Positions 51,131 through 61,172 of a stretch of 64,000 nucleotides of DNA are shown here, piece by piece. The notes under the pieces were generated by a model, which did no database searches, was not told the DNA's origin, and was given only the letters and a program-made list of their open reading frames with translations. Each line of letters starts with the position of its first letter. Within the stretch, counting starts at the first letter, position 1. This DNA is from Clostridiales bacterium (GTDB lineage: Bacteria > Bacillota > Clostridia > Oscillospirales > CAG-272). The stretch covers positions 322,414 through 386,413 of the forward strand of contig DULN01000009.1 of assembly GCA_012840355.1 (NCBI GenBank), written 5' to 3'. Both the position numbers and the translations under genes were made by a program.

Positions 51131-54100
51131 CTACCCAGACTGTTTATTTTCAACCGTTATTTCAAGATTATGCCGTTTTTTATCAAAGGGGAAGAACTTA
51201 TCCGCCACAGGCTCACCGTCAAGCCTGTACTCGGTGCGATCACCAAGCTGCGCGCGGATTGTGTACTGCGTGCCGTGCCGCTGCACCTGCAGGGTGAAGC
51301 CCGGAAAGCGCGCCGACAGCTTCGGCGTGATGCTAAACCCGTCCGCACGCTCGTCATACCCAAGCAGGTACTCAAGCACAGCCTTGTAGTACCACGCAGC
51401 TGCGCCGGTATACAGCGACCATCCGCAGCGTCCGGCGAAGTCGGGGTTTGAGTAAACGTCGCCGGCCATAGCATACGGCTCGCCGCCGTAAATTTCGGCA
51501 AGCTCGGGGTCAGTGCAGCGCTCGGCAGGGTTGAGCGCGAAAAGCAGCTCGGTGCCTTGGTCTATCATGCCCGCATCGAGCATCGCAATCGCCGCCCAAA
51601 CCGCCGCATGCGTGTATTGGCCTCCGTTTTCGCGCACGCCCGGCACATAGCCTTGTATATACCCGGGGTTCCTGCCTGTGCCCGGCACGAACGGGGGCGT
51701 AAACAGCTTCATAATCCGGTAATCGCGGTCGTACAGAGCCCCAAACATCGTCTCAAGCGCCGTGCGCGTGCGGCTATGGCCATCAGTGTTACCTTTGCCC
51801 ATGCCCGAAAGCTGCGCAAATGCCTGCGGCAGGATGTCTATCTGGCAGCCGCCTTCGGTAGTGGCGGCACCGAGCACAAGACCGTCGCCATAAAATGCGC
51901 GGACATAGCGGTCGGTCGCCCACGCGTACTTCTCCACCGCGAGAAGGAGCGACGCAGCCGCGGCTTTGTACTTCTCACTGCCGTCAAAATCGCCGCGCAG
52001 CTCGGAGAGCTTTGAAAATTTCTCAAGAGTTATCGCTAAAAACTGCGCGAGCCATACGCTTTCGCCGCCGGTTTCGTTGCCCTGCTGGTCAATGCCGACG
52101 CGGTTTAAGCCGTCGTTCCAGTCGCAGCTGCCAATATAAGGCAGCCCGCGCGGCGATAGCCTGTCGAGCGCGCGCTCGAGCGCACGCGCGCAGTGGGTAT
52201 AGATGTCCTCTTTAAACTCGGTCCTGCCAACCTCGCTATATCGCTCGTGCTCGCCCGGGCGCAATATTGGCGCGTCGGCATAGCGTATTTTGACCGAAAG
52301 CACGCTTGTGTCACCTGTGCGGGTTACATACTCGGCTACGGCGTACGGTAGCCATATATAGTCGTCCGAGCAGAGCGAGCGCACGCCTTTTGTCACGACG
52401 GTATCCCGCGCGGGCAGATGGTGCCACCAGTGCATGGCGTCGCCGTGCGCGAACTGGTTGAACGCAGCACGGATAATATGCACGCGCGCTTTTTTCGGAT
52501 GCGAGTAAAGAACCGCGAGGCAGTCCTGAAGCTGGTCGCGGAAGCCGTACGCGCCACCCGACTGGTAAAACCCGGTCCGCGCGAGCAGCCTTGCGGACAG
52601 CACTTGGTATGGGATATAGAAGTTAAACATCTCGTCGAGCGCGCGGTTTTGCGACTCGAGCATAAACCCGCCGGCTACCCGCTCAGCGCGTGCCGCATAG
52701 AGAGCAAACCCTGCCTCTACGTCGGAGATGTCCTTATACTTTTCGCGTATATAGGACCCGCAGAGGTCGTTTTGCTCGCCGGTAATGCCTAAAAGAAATA
52801 TAAATCCCCTCTCGACCCGCCTTACGGTCACAAATATCCGCTTGTGCGTAAACTCGCCGTAAAGGCACCTATATACCGCTGTGTCGCCTATGCACTCGCG
52901 GACAACCGCGTCCGGGTCGGCAGGCTCCGAGCCGAAGCAGAGGGTTAGCTCAAACGCCAGCTTTGCGCCTCCCGTGCCGGCTGAAGAGCCGTCCGGCGAA
53001 AACTTGCCAGCCGCATTGTCGCGCACCTCGGCGCGCGTTATGGCGTCCTCGCGGTCGAATGTCACAGCTATAATTTTAACCGGCAAAAGCGGATCGACGC
53101 CTACGGCAATCTCGTAATCGGCCGCAAAGCCCCCGTACTCTATTTTGCCTTTGTACACCGCGTTGCCTCGCCCAAAGCTTACCGTATGCGCCGAGGCCGC
53201 AAGGTCCCAGCTTGCTCCGGGCATGCAAAGCACTAGCCGCTCTCCGCGCATGCCCTCATGCGCTACGCCATTCCACGGCGTGAGCCTTCGCTCGCGCGAG
53301 TTGCCAAACCATGTATAACCGAGGCTGTTGTGCGTAATCAGCGTACCGAACGCGTTGCCGGTGTAGATATACGACTGCGGGAGCACCTGCTCGCGGGATT
53401 TAACCGTGAAGTTATCCACACCGAAAAAACCGCCTCGGACAGGCAATCTCACATCCGTTTCCACAGAGTTTTCCACTTGTTGTGGATAAACCCTGCGGAC
53501 TTTCGGCTCGCTGTGGAAAACCAGCTCAGGACGCTCTCGCATTATGCGCAAGTAAACGTTTGAGAGGGTGTTTGTGCCGTCGAGCACAATGTCAAGACGC
53601 GAGAGCATGCGGAGCAGCGCGGTGTCGGGCGACGAGCGCAAAAGGTACACGCCGCCGGGCGCGCCAAGCATTCGCACATCGCCGTACTCACGCACAAGGT
53701 CGATAAGCATCGTCCGCACAGGCTCGCCGTATGCTGCGATTTCGCCATAGCAGATTATAAGCTCTGTCTTTATGCCCATCACGCGCAGCCACCTGTGGGC
53801 CGATATAAACGCCGCTATAAGGTGGCAGCTAGCGTCGCCGGGCATCAACCGCGTGCTGATGCTTATAACCGTAAACGGCAAGTCGCCTGAGATAGCGTTT
53901 CGCCAAAGCGAAGTCCTGGGCTGAGGCTGGCTAGGCAATATTAGCTTGCCTGCTTCGCTGTCGTCTTCGTAGTCTTTTTTCAGCTTGTGGAAAGTCGCGG
54001 CAAGGAGTAGCTCAGCCGCGCGCATCGAGTCTGGCGCCGAAAGCACGCCCATGCCAGCTTGCGACCAGCGCCGCAGGCTTGCTATAGCCGAGTCCGCATA

Positions 54101-57100
54101 GCTGCGCTCGCGGGTAGCGCGAACGTAGCGTATCGTTTGTATCGCGTCCGCCCTTGATTTTGCAGGCGCGATGAGGAAAGTGCAAGCATAGCGCCCGCTT
54201 TTGGTCTCGGAGCGCTTCTTTATTGCGCAGAAAGGCGTAATGCATGCGCCTGTCGCGTTACCGAGCGGCAGCTCGGTAAGCTGGGCAAGCTCGCGGTCGC
54301 CGTACATTAGCGGCAGCGCGCCCTCACGCCTCGTTGTGAACGACACCCCGCCGCTTGAAGTTTCAAGAGTTACCGCAAGCCACCGCTCTTTGTCGCCGGT
54401 TTTAGAGAGCGCCCTGTAAAGCAGTATATTCTCTTCTGCGAAATACTCGGATTCAACTGAAAGGTCATGGTATGCCGGGTGTGAATTATACTCATTTTCA
54501 GGGCGAATCGCCGGCACGAAGCACAAAAGCGGACAAACTTCGGCGGCAGGGCCTTCGTATGCGAGCGTAATCACAAAACATGTGCAGTCACCGCGCACTG
54601 TCAGTATCGCGGCGGTTTTCATCCGAGAGCCGCCAGACGAGGTTTCGTTTATATATTTTACCGAAGTCGAAGAAGCCGACCTGCAAAAACCGCCGTCAAG
54701 CGCGTTTATAACGCGCGAGCCGCGCTTGTCTTTGACCTCGAGGAAAAGCTTCAGCCCGCCGTCGCCGTTTTGCCCGAACGGCGACGTAGTTATAATGCTA
54801 TTGCCATTGTAGAGGCACACTTTGCCTGCTGCCGTGGCGACAATCCTTGTCCCGCCATTTGATACGACTGCGGTGCGAGGTACGGCTTTGTTGTCCTCGC
54901 GGTAAGGCTCGGGCGCAGGCAAAGTGTGCGTGCGCACAGGGATATCCCTGCGGTATGGCACAGTCTTGTGGATAACCGCGTCGACCGGGATTTTCTCGCA
55001 AAGCAGGCTATCTGCAGCAGCGCCCATACGCGGGTCGCTCATAAAGTATTTTACAAAGATGTTGTCAAGCAAGAAGTTCGCCGCCGATATTATGCTCATG
55101 CCCACATGGTGAGCCATAAAGGTGCGGATTATCGCGCAACCTGAGCCGACGCGCGAGGGTGTGAAGTCCACCGCCTCGTAAAAGCCGTATTTACCGTACA
55201 TCCCGAACTTTTTCAGCCGCTCGAGGTTGCGCAGCGAGGCGACCGGCGCGTAGGTCAATGTCAAAAACGACGCATACGGAGCGAGTACTGCTTCGGCGTC
55301 GAGCCCGCGCTTCATCGCAAGCTTTTGGACGCCGTACGCTGCGTACTGATAGTTCATCGCCGCGTCGAACGCGAAATAGCACGACTCTGACTTGCCCCAC
55401 ATGCCGCGCAGCCGCTCTTTCTTTTGCTGCGTGAACGCAAACGCGAGCGCCTCATCTATCAGCGAGCCTTTGTAGACCGGTAAGAACAACGAGGCCATGA
55501 AGTACTCGAACATCGTGCCCGACCAAGACAGAAGCCCGATGTGCCCGTCGGCGCTTATCACCGGACGGCCAAGCCGCCTCCAGTGAACGCGCGGCACCAT
55601 GCCCGCCGCGACGGCATAATAGCTTGTTATTCGCGACTCGCTCATAAGCAAGTCGTAGCCGCCGCCGGGCTTTTGCGCAGCTGTATCGTAACCAAGGTAA
55701 AACAGGTCCCTGTCGGGATTGTACAGCACCGAAAAATCCATCGAGTCGAGCAGGGCTTTTATGCGCGCGCGCAGCCGCTCGGCCCTCTCGCCGCGCAAAC
55801 TTTTTTCAACCGTGAGCCCTTGCGAGAGCACCAGCAAGCACACCGCATAGTTGCCGCTGTCGACTGTCGACACATATGGCGTACCGAGCACATTGAGCGT
55901 CGCGGTGTCGTACCAGTTGTAAAGATGCCCGCGCCATTTTGGCATCGACTCTAGCGAGTCCAGGGCTTTTTCAAGCCGCCGGAAAAGCTCGTCGGACTTT
56001 ATTATGCTGAGCTTATAGGCCGCAAGGCATGAGACCAAATATAGCCCTATGTTTGTCGGGGAAGTGCGCCTTGCGACCATCTCGGACGGCGCAAGCTGCA
56101 AGTTGTCGGGCGGGAGCCAATGGTCGGCTGCAGTGACGGTTTCGGAGAAGTATTTCCACATATCGTAAACATACTTCGTCACTGCCGCGCGGCGAGCGGG
56201 AGTTATCGCCGACTCTGCTTCGGTAACCGTCTCGCGCCCCGATAGCGTGAAAAACAGCGGCAACCCAAGCCACAACAGACCAAGCAGCTTGTAAAGCGCG
56301 TACGGCGAAAAGACCACGAGCAGCGCGCCCGCGATAAACGTCGGCAGCGTGAGCTTAAGGTTGTAGCCAAACGAGTCGCGGCGCATTTTTTCAGCTTCCG
56401 CAGCCGTGACCCATTCTAGCAGGTGCTGGCGCGATACCGTCATGCGCCATAGCGCCCTTATCATCGCGTCAGCCGCGCACATCGCTGTATGCAGCAACGT
56501 CGCAAGATTCCACAAAGCGAGCCCGAGCGACTGCCACACGCCGCTTGTCACCGACGAGTAGAACCTGCGAGGGAGGCTGCGCGTCGCCGTTGCCGACGCG
56601 ATTATGACGGGCATCGCAATATAAAGCGTTGAGAATATTATCGCAACAATCGCGGCGGCGGGGCCGATTGCCAGCCCATAAGCCATCGCCAATACTGCGC
56701 ACACCGGAAGCAGCGCGCGCCTGATGTTGTCAAACAGCTTATAGCGCGAAAGGATGCTAATAGGGTTTTTCACCCTCACAAGCCGGCGGTACTCGGAAAT
56801 CTCCGCGCTGCCTGTAATGCCCATAGCCGATGCCGAAGGCACGCCAACGCTGCTGCCGGTTACAATCGTGTCGCCGGCATATGCCATCGCCTGCGTGTCG
56901 CCGCGTATCCAGCGGTGCAGTCGCTTGAAATATGAGTCCGCGGTCTTAGGGCAGCTGTCGGTCGCCGTTATACCCGAAAGATAGGCGCAGCGCAGCCTTG
57001 TGCCCTCTAGCAAGTCGTGGCTGAGCACCGTTTCGGGCGCAAACGCGTCTTTAAGCAGCTCCCAGTAAAGACGGACGTCGAAAATGCCTTTGCCGCAGAA

Positions 57101-58702
57101 GTTGCCCTCACCGAATATCGTCTGATAAGTTTCGTATGAAGCCGAGGCATAAATGTCGCTGCCGCCGGCTCCCGAAATCAGCCGCGCGAATGGGGTTTTG
57201 CCCGCAGCTTCTAGCGAGGTTTCCATCCTTGGCTGCATTATCGCATAGCCTTCTGTCACCACACCGTTTTTGACCACGGGGTGGTTTGCGGGGTGGAGCA
57301 TCGCGCCTATAAGGTCGCACGCACCGCCAAGCCCGAGCCGGGTGTCCGAGTCGAGCGTTATGACATATTTGACGCGGGAAAGGTAGCTTTCGTCGCCGAC
57401 GACCGTAAGCGTCCCGCGTTCGCCGGCGGCAATAAGCCCCGCAAGCTCGAGCAGCGCGCCGCGTTTGCGCTCCCGGCCCATATAGCGCTCCTCGGTCGCC
57501 GAATATGTCCTTGAGCGCGTAAAGAGGTAAAAGCCGCCGCCGTATTTCTTGTTGAGCGCATTTATGCGGTTCTTAGCATTTTTAAGCGTCGCTGCGTCGC
57601 CGGGCGCTTCGGGCGAGGCTGAGTCGGGCAAATCGCCCAGTATGCCGAACGCGATATTGCCGTTTTTATCGCGGTTGGCATGATAGCAGCGCTCGAGCGC
57701 ATCGAATAGCGCGTCGTCGCTTTTGCCGCCGAAAAGGAGCGTGGTGATAACCACCAGCGTCTCGGGCACGTCGTCACAGCGCTCAAGCCTGTAGCGCGGC
57801 ACGGCTCCTGGCGGGACGAACCTCGAGAGCGCAAAATCAAGGCACTGGCGCACAAGCTCGGTCAGTGGGAAATACAAAAGCAGCGCGAGGAAAAGGTCGC
57901 CATCCGTAAGCGCCGCCGCTAATACTGAAAGCAGGAACGCGGCGGTATACATAATTGGGAAATATACCGCCCTAAGTATCGGGTGCTCTTTTACCGGCGA
58001 GCGCATCGCGAGGACAAGCTCAGCCGCCTGCCTTTGGGTGACTTTATGTTTTTTCGCGTACTCGGCTGCGGCTTGCCTGTAGAGCTGCTTTGTCTCCTCG
58101 TCGCAGCGCGGGTATATGCCGCGCTTGTCAGCCATTAAGGTGCGCTCTATTACCGATGCTTTCTCGAGGAAACGCTCGAATGATATTTCCTCAAAGCCGC
58201 GCAAAAGTTCGGCGCCAATGGACGCCGCATCAGCGGCAAGCTCCTCGGCGCTTTTTTCTTTTGGCGTGGCTTTAGCCTCGTCGGCGCGCCTTTTCTCATG
58301 CCGGGCTTCCCTAAACCTGTCAAGCGTGAAAAGCAGCGAGAGCGCTATGCAGTCGGGCACGCTGCAGAGCTCCTCAAGCGTGAAGCCGTCGTCGTCGCCG
58401 CCCGGCTTATAGCTGTCGAGCTTTGAGGCAATATAATCGGGAGTCAGCTTCTCCTCGGGCGGGATGTCAGCCGACTCCGTAAAGCCGCGTACTATCTCGT
58501 CTACCGCTTTGAAAATCCGCGGCTTTATTTTTTTTCTCCTGTAGTGCTCGCAAGCCGCCGTAGCTTTGCGGAGTATATAGTCCACGTTGCCGTCGTCGCT
58601 TACATACTCCGTTCGCAGCCTGCGAAGCACATTGCCACACTCACGCAAATCTCGTAAGGGTTTATGACCAGTGCTTTGCAAGTTATAAGCCCTCTTTTTC
58701 AT
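51131..58702 (-). CDS. Giant cyclic beta-1,2-glucan synthase-like protein (GT84 plus GH94)
   Basis: At 2523 residues this is by far the largest gene here. Domains, in order: N-terminal region to about 240; membrane helices near 245-305; a glycosyltransferase-like segment with LDSDTRLGLGGA near 452; more helices near 660-700 and 785-825; a glycoamylase-like domain with LMSESRITSYYA near 1017 and LSWSGTMFEYFM near 1060; and C-terminal GH94-type phosphorylase domains with the catalytic-Asp motif GSCDWNDGLNRVG near 2195. This matches NdvB/Cgs, which make and size cyclic beta-1,2-glucan at the membrane. The ribosome site is weak. It is monocistronic. Whether a cyclic product is made cannot be told from sequence. 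Confidence 0.88.
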   Translation of the reverse strand: MKKRAYNLQSTGHKPLRDLRECGNVLRRLRTEYVSDDGNVDYILRKATAACEHYRRKKIKPRIFKAVDEIVRGFTESADIPPEEKLTPDYIASKLDSYKPGGDDDGFTLEELCSVPDCIALSLLFTLDRFREARHEKRRADEAKATPKEKSAEELAADAASIGAELLRGFEEISFERFLEKASVIERTLMADKRGIYPRCDEETKQLYRQAAAEYAKKHKVTQRQAAELVLAMRSPVKEHPILRAVYFPIMYTAAFLLSVLAAALTDGDLFLALLLYFPLTELVRQCLDFALSRFVPPGAVPRYRLERCDDVPETLVVITTLLFGGKSDDALFDALERCYHANRDKNGNIAFGILGDLPDSASPEAPGDAATLKNAKNRINALNKKYGGGFYLFTRSRTYSATEERYMGRERKRGALLELAGLIAAGERGTLTVVGDESYLSRVKYVITLDSDTRLGLGGACDLIGAMLHPANHPVVKNGVVTEGYAIMQPRMETSLEAAGKTPFARLISGAGGSDIYASASYETYQTIFGEGNFCGKGIFDVRLYWELLKDAFAPETVLSHDLLEGTRLRCAYLSGITATDSCPKTADSYFKRLHRWIRGDTQAMAYAGDTIVTGSSVGVPSASAMGITGSAEISEYRRLVRVKNPISILSRYKLFDNIRRALLPVCAVLAMAYGLAIGPAAAIVAIIFSTLYIAMPVIIASATATRSLPRRFYSSVTSGVWQSLGLALWNLATLLHTAMCAADAMIRALWRMTVSRQHLLEWVTAAEAEKMRRDSFGYNLKLTLPTFIAGALLVVFSPYALYKLLGLLWLGLPLFFTLSGRETVTEAESAITPARRAAVTKYVYDMWKYFSETVTAADHWLPPDNLQLAPSEMVARRTSPTNIGLYLVSCLAAYKLSIIKSDELFRRLEKALDSLESMPKWRGHLYNWYDTATLNVLGTPYVSTVDSGNYAVCLLVLSQGLTVEKSLRGERAERLRARIKALLDSMDFSVLYNPDRDLFYLGYDTAAQKPGGGYDLLMSESRITSYYAVAAGMVPRVHWRRLGRPVISADGHIGLLSWSGTMFEYFMASLFLPVYKGSLIDEALAFAFTQQKKERLRGMWGKSESCYFAFDAAMNYQYAAYGVQKLAMKRGLDAEAVLAPYASFLTLTYAPVASLRNLERLKKFGMYGKYGFYEAVDFTPSRVGSGCAIIRTFMAHHVGMSIISAANFLLDNIFVKYFMSDPRMGAAADSLLCEKIPVDAVIHKTVPYRRDIPVRTHTLPAPEPYREDNKAVPRTAVVSNGGTRIVATAAGKVCLYNGNSIITTSPFGQNGDGGLKLFLEVKDKRGSRVINALDGGFCRSASSTSVKYINETSSGGSRMKTAAILTVRGDCTCFVITLAYEGPAAEVCPLLCFVPAIRPENEYNSHPAYHDLSVESEYFAEENILLYRALSKTGDKERWLAVTLETSSGGVSFTTRREGALPLMYGDRELAQLTELPLGNATGACITPFCAIKKRSETKSGRYACTFLIAPAKSRADAIQTIRYVRATRERSYADSAIASLRRWSQAGMGVLSAPDSMRAAELLLAATFHKLKKDYEDDSEAGKLILPSQPQPRTSLWRNAISGDLPFTVISISTRLMPGDASCHLIAAFISAHRWLRVMGIKTELIICYGEIAAYGEPVRTMLIDLVREYGDVRMLGAPGGVYLLRSSPDTALLRMLSRLDIVLDGTNTLSNVYLRIMRERPELVFHSEPKVRRVYPQQVENSVETDVRLPVRGGFFGVDNFTVKSREQVLPQSYIYTGNAFGTLITHNSLGYTWFGNSRERRLTPWNGVAHEGMRGERLVLCMPGASWDLAASAHTVSFGRGNAVYKGKIEYGGFAADYEIAVGVDPLLPVKIIAVTFDREDAITRAEVRDNAAGKFSPDGSSAGTGGAKLAFELTLCFGSEPADPDAVVRECIGDTAVYRCLYGEFTHKRIFVTVRRVERGFIFLLGITGEQNDLCGSYIREKYKDISDVEAGFALYAARAERVAGGFMLESQNRALDEMFNFYIPYQVLSARLLARTGFYQSGGAYGFRDQLQDCLAVLYSHPKKARVHIIRAAFNQFAHGDAMHWWHHLPARDTVVTKGVRSLCSDDYIWLPYAVAEYVTRTGDTSVLSVKIRYADAPILRPGEHERYSEVGRTEFKEDIYTHCARALERALDRLSPRGLPYIGSCDWNDGLNRVGIDQQGNETGGESVWLAQFLAITLEKFSKLSELRGDFDGSEKYKAAAASLLLAVEKYAWATDRYVRAFYGDGLVLGAATTEGGCQIDILPQAFAQLSGMGKGNTDGHSRTRTALETMFGALYDRDYRIMKLFTPPFVPGTGRNPGYIQGYVPGVRENGGQYTHAAVWAAIAMLDAGMIDQGTELLFALNPAERCTDPELAEIYGGEPYAMAGDVYSNPDFAGRCGWSLYTGAAAWYYKAVLEYLLGYDERADGFSITPKLSARFPGFTLQVQRHGTQYTIRAQLGDRTEYRLDGEPVADKFFPFDKKRHNLEITVENKQSG

Positions 58703-58847
58703 ATTTTGTCGTTTCTTTATCTTTTCCCCTCATTTGTCTTTTTATGCGCATGCGCCTATTGCAAGGGTCTTGCCGGCGTTTTAGCCTTTGCGGCAAAGCC
58801 TGCCATATTTCACATACTGCCTTTAGCTCGCGCCGATAAAATAAAAA

Positions 58848-58874
58848 CCGCCGCAGGCATAAGCCTTGCGGCGG
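58848..58874 (-). terminator. Terminator after the aspartate kinase gene
   Basis: CCGCCGCAGGC (58848-58858) pairs with GCCTTGCGGCGG (58863-58874) with one bulge, followed on the minus strand by TTTTTATTTT. Confidence 0.85.
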
Positions 58875-58890
58875 TGTTATTAAATATTCT

Positions 58891-60225
58891 TCATTTTGTC
58901 GGCTTTTCGCAGAACTCTTCATATATGGCGCGCATTGCTTCTTCAAAGTCGCTGTCGTCCACGCCGATTATTATATTCAGCTCGCTTGAGCCTTGGTCGA
59001 TCATCCTGACGTTAATGCCGCGGCTTGCCACAGCGGTCAATATCCTCGCAGCGGTGCCTTTTTTCCTTATCATGCCGCGGCCGACAACGGCAATGAGCGC
59101 AAGTCCGTCCTCTATGTAGACAGACTCAGGCTCGGTCACGGCGCAGATGCCGTTTACGATTGTTTCCCGGCACTTTTCAAGCGCGCTTGTCGCGACGACG
59201 ACGCACATTGTGTCTATGCCGGAGGGCAGATGCTCGAATGATATCTGGTTTTTCTCAAGCACTTCGAGCACGCGGCGGCCGAAGCCTAGCTCCGAGTTCA
59301 TCATGTCTTTCTCTATTGTTATGACGGAGAAGCCCTTTTTGCCCGCGATGCCCGTGATTATATACTCGCTGGGCGAGGAAGTCTGCGGGACGATCATCGT
59401 GCCAGCCGCTGAGGGGTCGTTGGTATTGCGTATGTTGATTGGTATGCCCGCAAACCGCACGGGGAATATAGAATCCTCGTGCAGCACGGTCGCGCCCATG
59501 TACGAAAGCTCGCGCAGCTCGCGGTAGGTGATTATATCGATCACGCGCGGGTTTTTGACCACGCGCGGGTCTGCCATAAGGAATCCCGAAACGTCGGTCC
59601 AGTTCTCGTAGAGGTCCGCTTGAACGGCGCGCGCGACGATAGCGCCGGTGATGTCGGAACCGCCGCGTGGGAAGGTTTTTATTGTGTCGTTCGGCATCGA
59701 GCCGTAAAAGCCGGGTATCACCGCGGTCTTGTGCTTTGACAGACGCTCGCTTAGCAACTCGTTGGTGCGTTCGGCGTCAAATGTCCCGTTGTCGTTAAAG
59801 AATATGACTTCCGCCGCATCGATAAAGTCATAGCCGAGGTATTTAGAAAGTATAAGGCCCGACAGATACTCGCCCCGGCTCGCCGCATAGTCGCGGCCCG
59901 CTTTGTGCAAGAGGGCGTACTTTATCGTATCGTACTCTTCTTTGAGCGACAAATCGAGCCCTAGCCCCGCGATTATCCCGTCAAAGCGCTCCGTTATCTT
60001 TGTGAATATCGGCTCGATGTCCTGGCCCTTGGTTGCGGCGTCGTAGCAGGCATAAAGAAGGTCGGTGATCTTCTCGTCGTCCGGAAACCTTTTTCCCGGC
60101 GCCGATGGCACGACATACCTCCTGCTCTCGTCCGAGAGTATTATATCCCTTACTTTCTTGAACTGTCCGGCGTCGGCAAGCGAGGTTCCGCCGAATTTTA
60201 CGACCTTGACTGATTCAACGTACAC
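58891..60225 (-). CDS. Aspartate kinase
   Basis: The 444-residue enzyme phosphorylates aspartate, the first step to lysine, threonine, methionine and diaminopimelate. N-terminal kinase motif VKFGGTSLADAGQF at residues 9-22, TFPRGGSDITGAIVA near 195, then two ACT domains from about 300 (ITIEKDMMNSELGF and LIAVVGRGMIRKKG) that would bind an allosteric amino acid. It is a monofunctional class. The start is GTG at 60223-60225 with GGAG 11 bases upstream. No other lysine-pathway gene is adjacent. Confidence 0.94.
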   Translation of the reverse strand: MYVESVKVVKFGGTSLADAGQFKKVRDIILSDESRRYVVPSAPGKRFPDDEKITDLLYACYDAATKGQDIEPIFTKITERFDGIIAGLGLDLSLKEEYDTIKYALLHKAGRDYAASRGEYLSGLILSKYLGYDFIDAAEVIFFNDNGTFDAERTNELLSERLSKHKTAVIPGFYGSMPNDTIKTFPRGGSDITGAIVARAVQADLYENWTDVSGFLMADPRVVKNPRVIDIITYRELRELSYMGATVLHEDSIFPVRFAGIPINIRNTNDPSAAGTMIVPQTSSPSEYIITGIAGKKGFSVITIEKDMMNSELGFGRRVLEVLEKNQISFEHLPSGIDTMCVVVATSALEKCRETIVNGICAVTEPESVYIEDGLALIAVVGRGMIRKKGTAARILTAVASRGINVRMIDQGSSELNIIIGVDDSDFEEAMRAIYEEFCEKPTK

Positions 60226-60311
60226 AGCTGTTAGCGCTCCTAAAACTTAGATTAGAGTAGATGTCAATTTTTCACGCCGCGGACTCTCTATATAAAGTTT
60301 ATGCCACAGCG

Positions 60312-61172
60312 TTATTTATCGTCCGGCTTTACCCACCGGACGCCGTTTTTATCACAAAATTTTGCGGCAGCCGAACCCTCCGGCGTCACTACCGTGACGT
60401 TCGGCGAGCCGTGGAATAGCCCCTCCCCGACCTTTTGCACTTCTTTGGGGATTATAACAGTCTCAAGCGAAGTGCATCCGGCAAACGCATACTCGCCAAT
60501 TTCGGTTACGTTTTTCGGGATTTCGACATTTTTCAGCGAAGTACAGTTGTAGAACATGCGTTCCGGCAACTTTTCGAGCCGCTGGTTAAGCGTAACCGAC
60601 TCGAGCGTCGTGTTGCCGTAAAACGCATATTTGCCGATCGAGATCACGCGGGAAGGGATTACGAGCTCTTTGAAGCCCACGCAATGCGAGAAGCTGTATT
60701 TCCCTATCGAAGCAAGCGATACCGGCAGCTTCAGTTCGGTTAATGCGGTTTCGGCGAACGCGTAGTCGTCGATGGTTTCTAGCCTTTGGTTGAACTCCAC
60801 AATCTCAAGAGAGGTGCACTTTTGGAATGCGAAACGGTCTATATACCGCAAATTTTCCGGGAGCTTGACGCTTTTTAGTGTCTTGTTGCCCCAAAAGGCT
60901 TTCTCGCCAATCTTGAGCACGTCTTTGCCGCCGGCTTCTTTGGGAATAATAAGTTCGGTGTCGTCGCCCTCGTAGCCGGCGAGCTCCGCGTACGAGTTGT
61001 AGATATTGAATACGAAATCGTTTATTTTAATCGTTTCGACGAGTTTTTCCTTTTCCGGTATGCCTAAAGTTACCACCGGTTCAAGTTTCGGCTCCGCAGC
61101 GCATCCGGCGGTTAGGGGTAGCATTAGCGCCGTAAATATCAAAGCAAAAACCGTGATTTTACGCTTTTTCAT
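60312..61172 (-). CDS. BspA-type leucine-rich-repeat lipoprotein
   Basis: The 286-residue protein has a lipoprotein signal peptide (lipobox LTAGC, Cys about residue 24), then about seven BspA-type leucine-rich repeats of roughly 23 residues, e.g. TSLKNVEIPKNVTEIGEYAFAGC (shortened: IPKNVTEIGEYAFAGC), and VTEIGEYAF/IGKYAFYGN motifs. Such repeats mediate binding to proteins or surfaces. ATG 61172 is set by GAGAGG 7 bases upstream; it overlaps the end of the GT4-CsaB gene by 14 bases, so it is translated with it. Confidence 0.9.
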   Translation of the reverse strand: MKKRKITVFALIFTALMLPLTAGCAAEPKLEPVVTLGIPEKEKLVETIKINDFVFNIYNSYAELAGYEGDDTELIIPKEAGGKDVLKIGEKAFWGNKTLKSVKLPENLRYIDRFAFQKCTSLEIVEFNQRLETIDDYAFAETALTELKLPVSLASIGKYSFSHCVGFKELVIPSRVISIGKYAFYGNTTLESVTLNQRLEKLPERMFYNCTSLKNVEIPKNVTEIGEYAFAGCTSLETVIIPKEVQKVGEGLFHGSPNVTVVTPEGSAAAKFCDKNGVRWVKPDDK

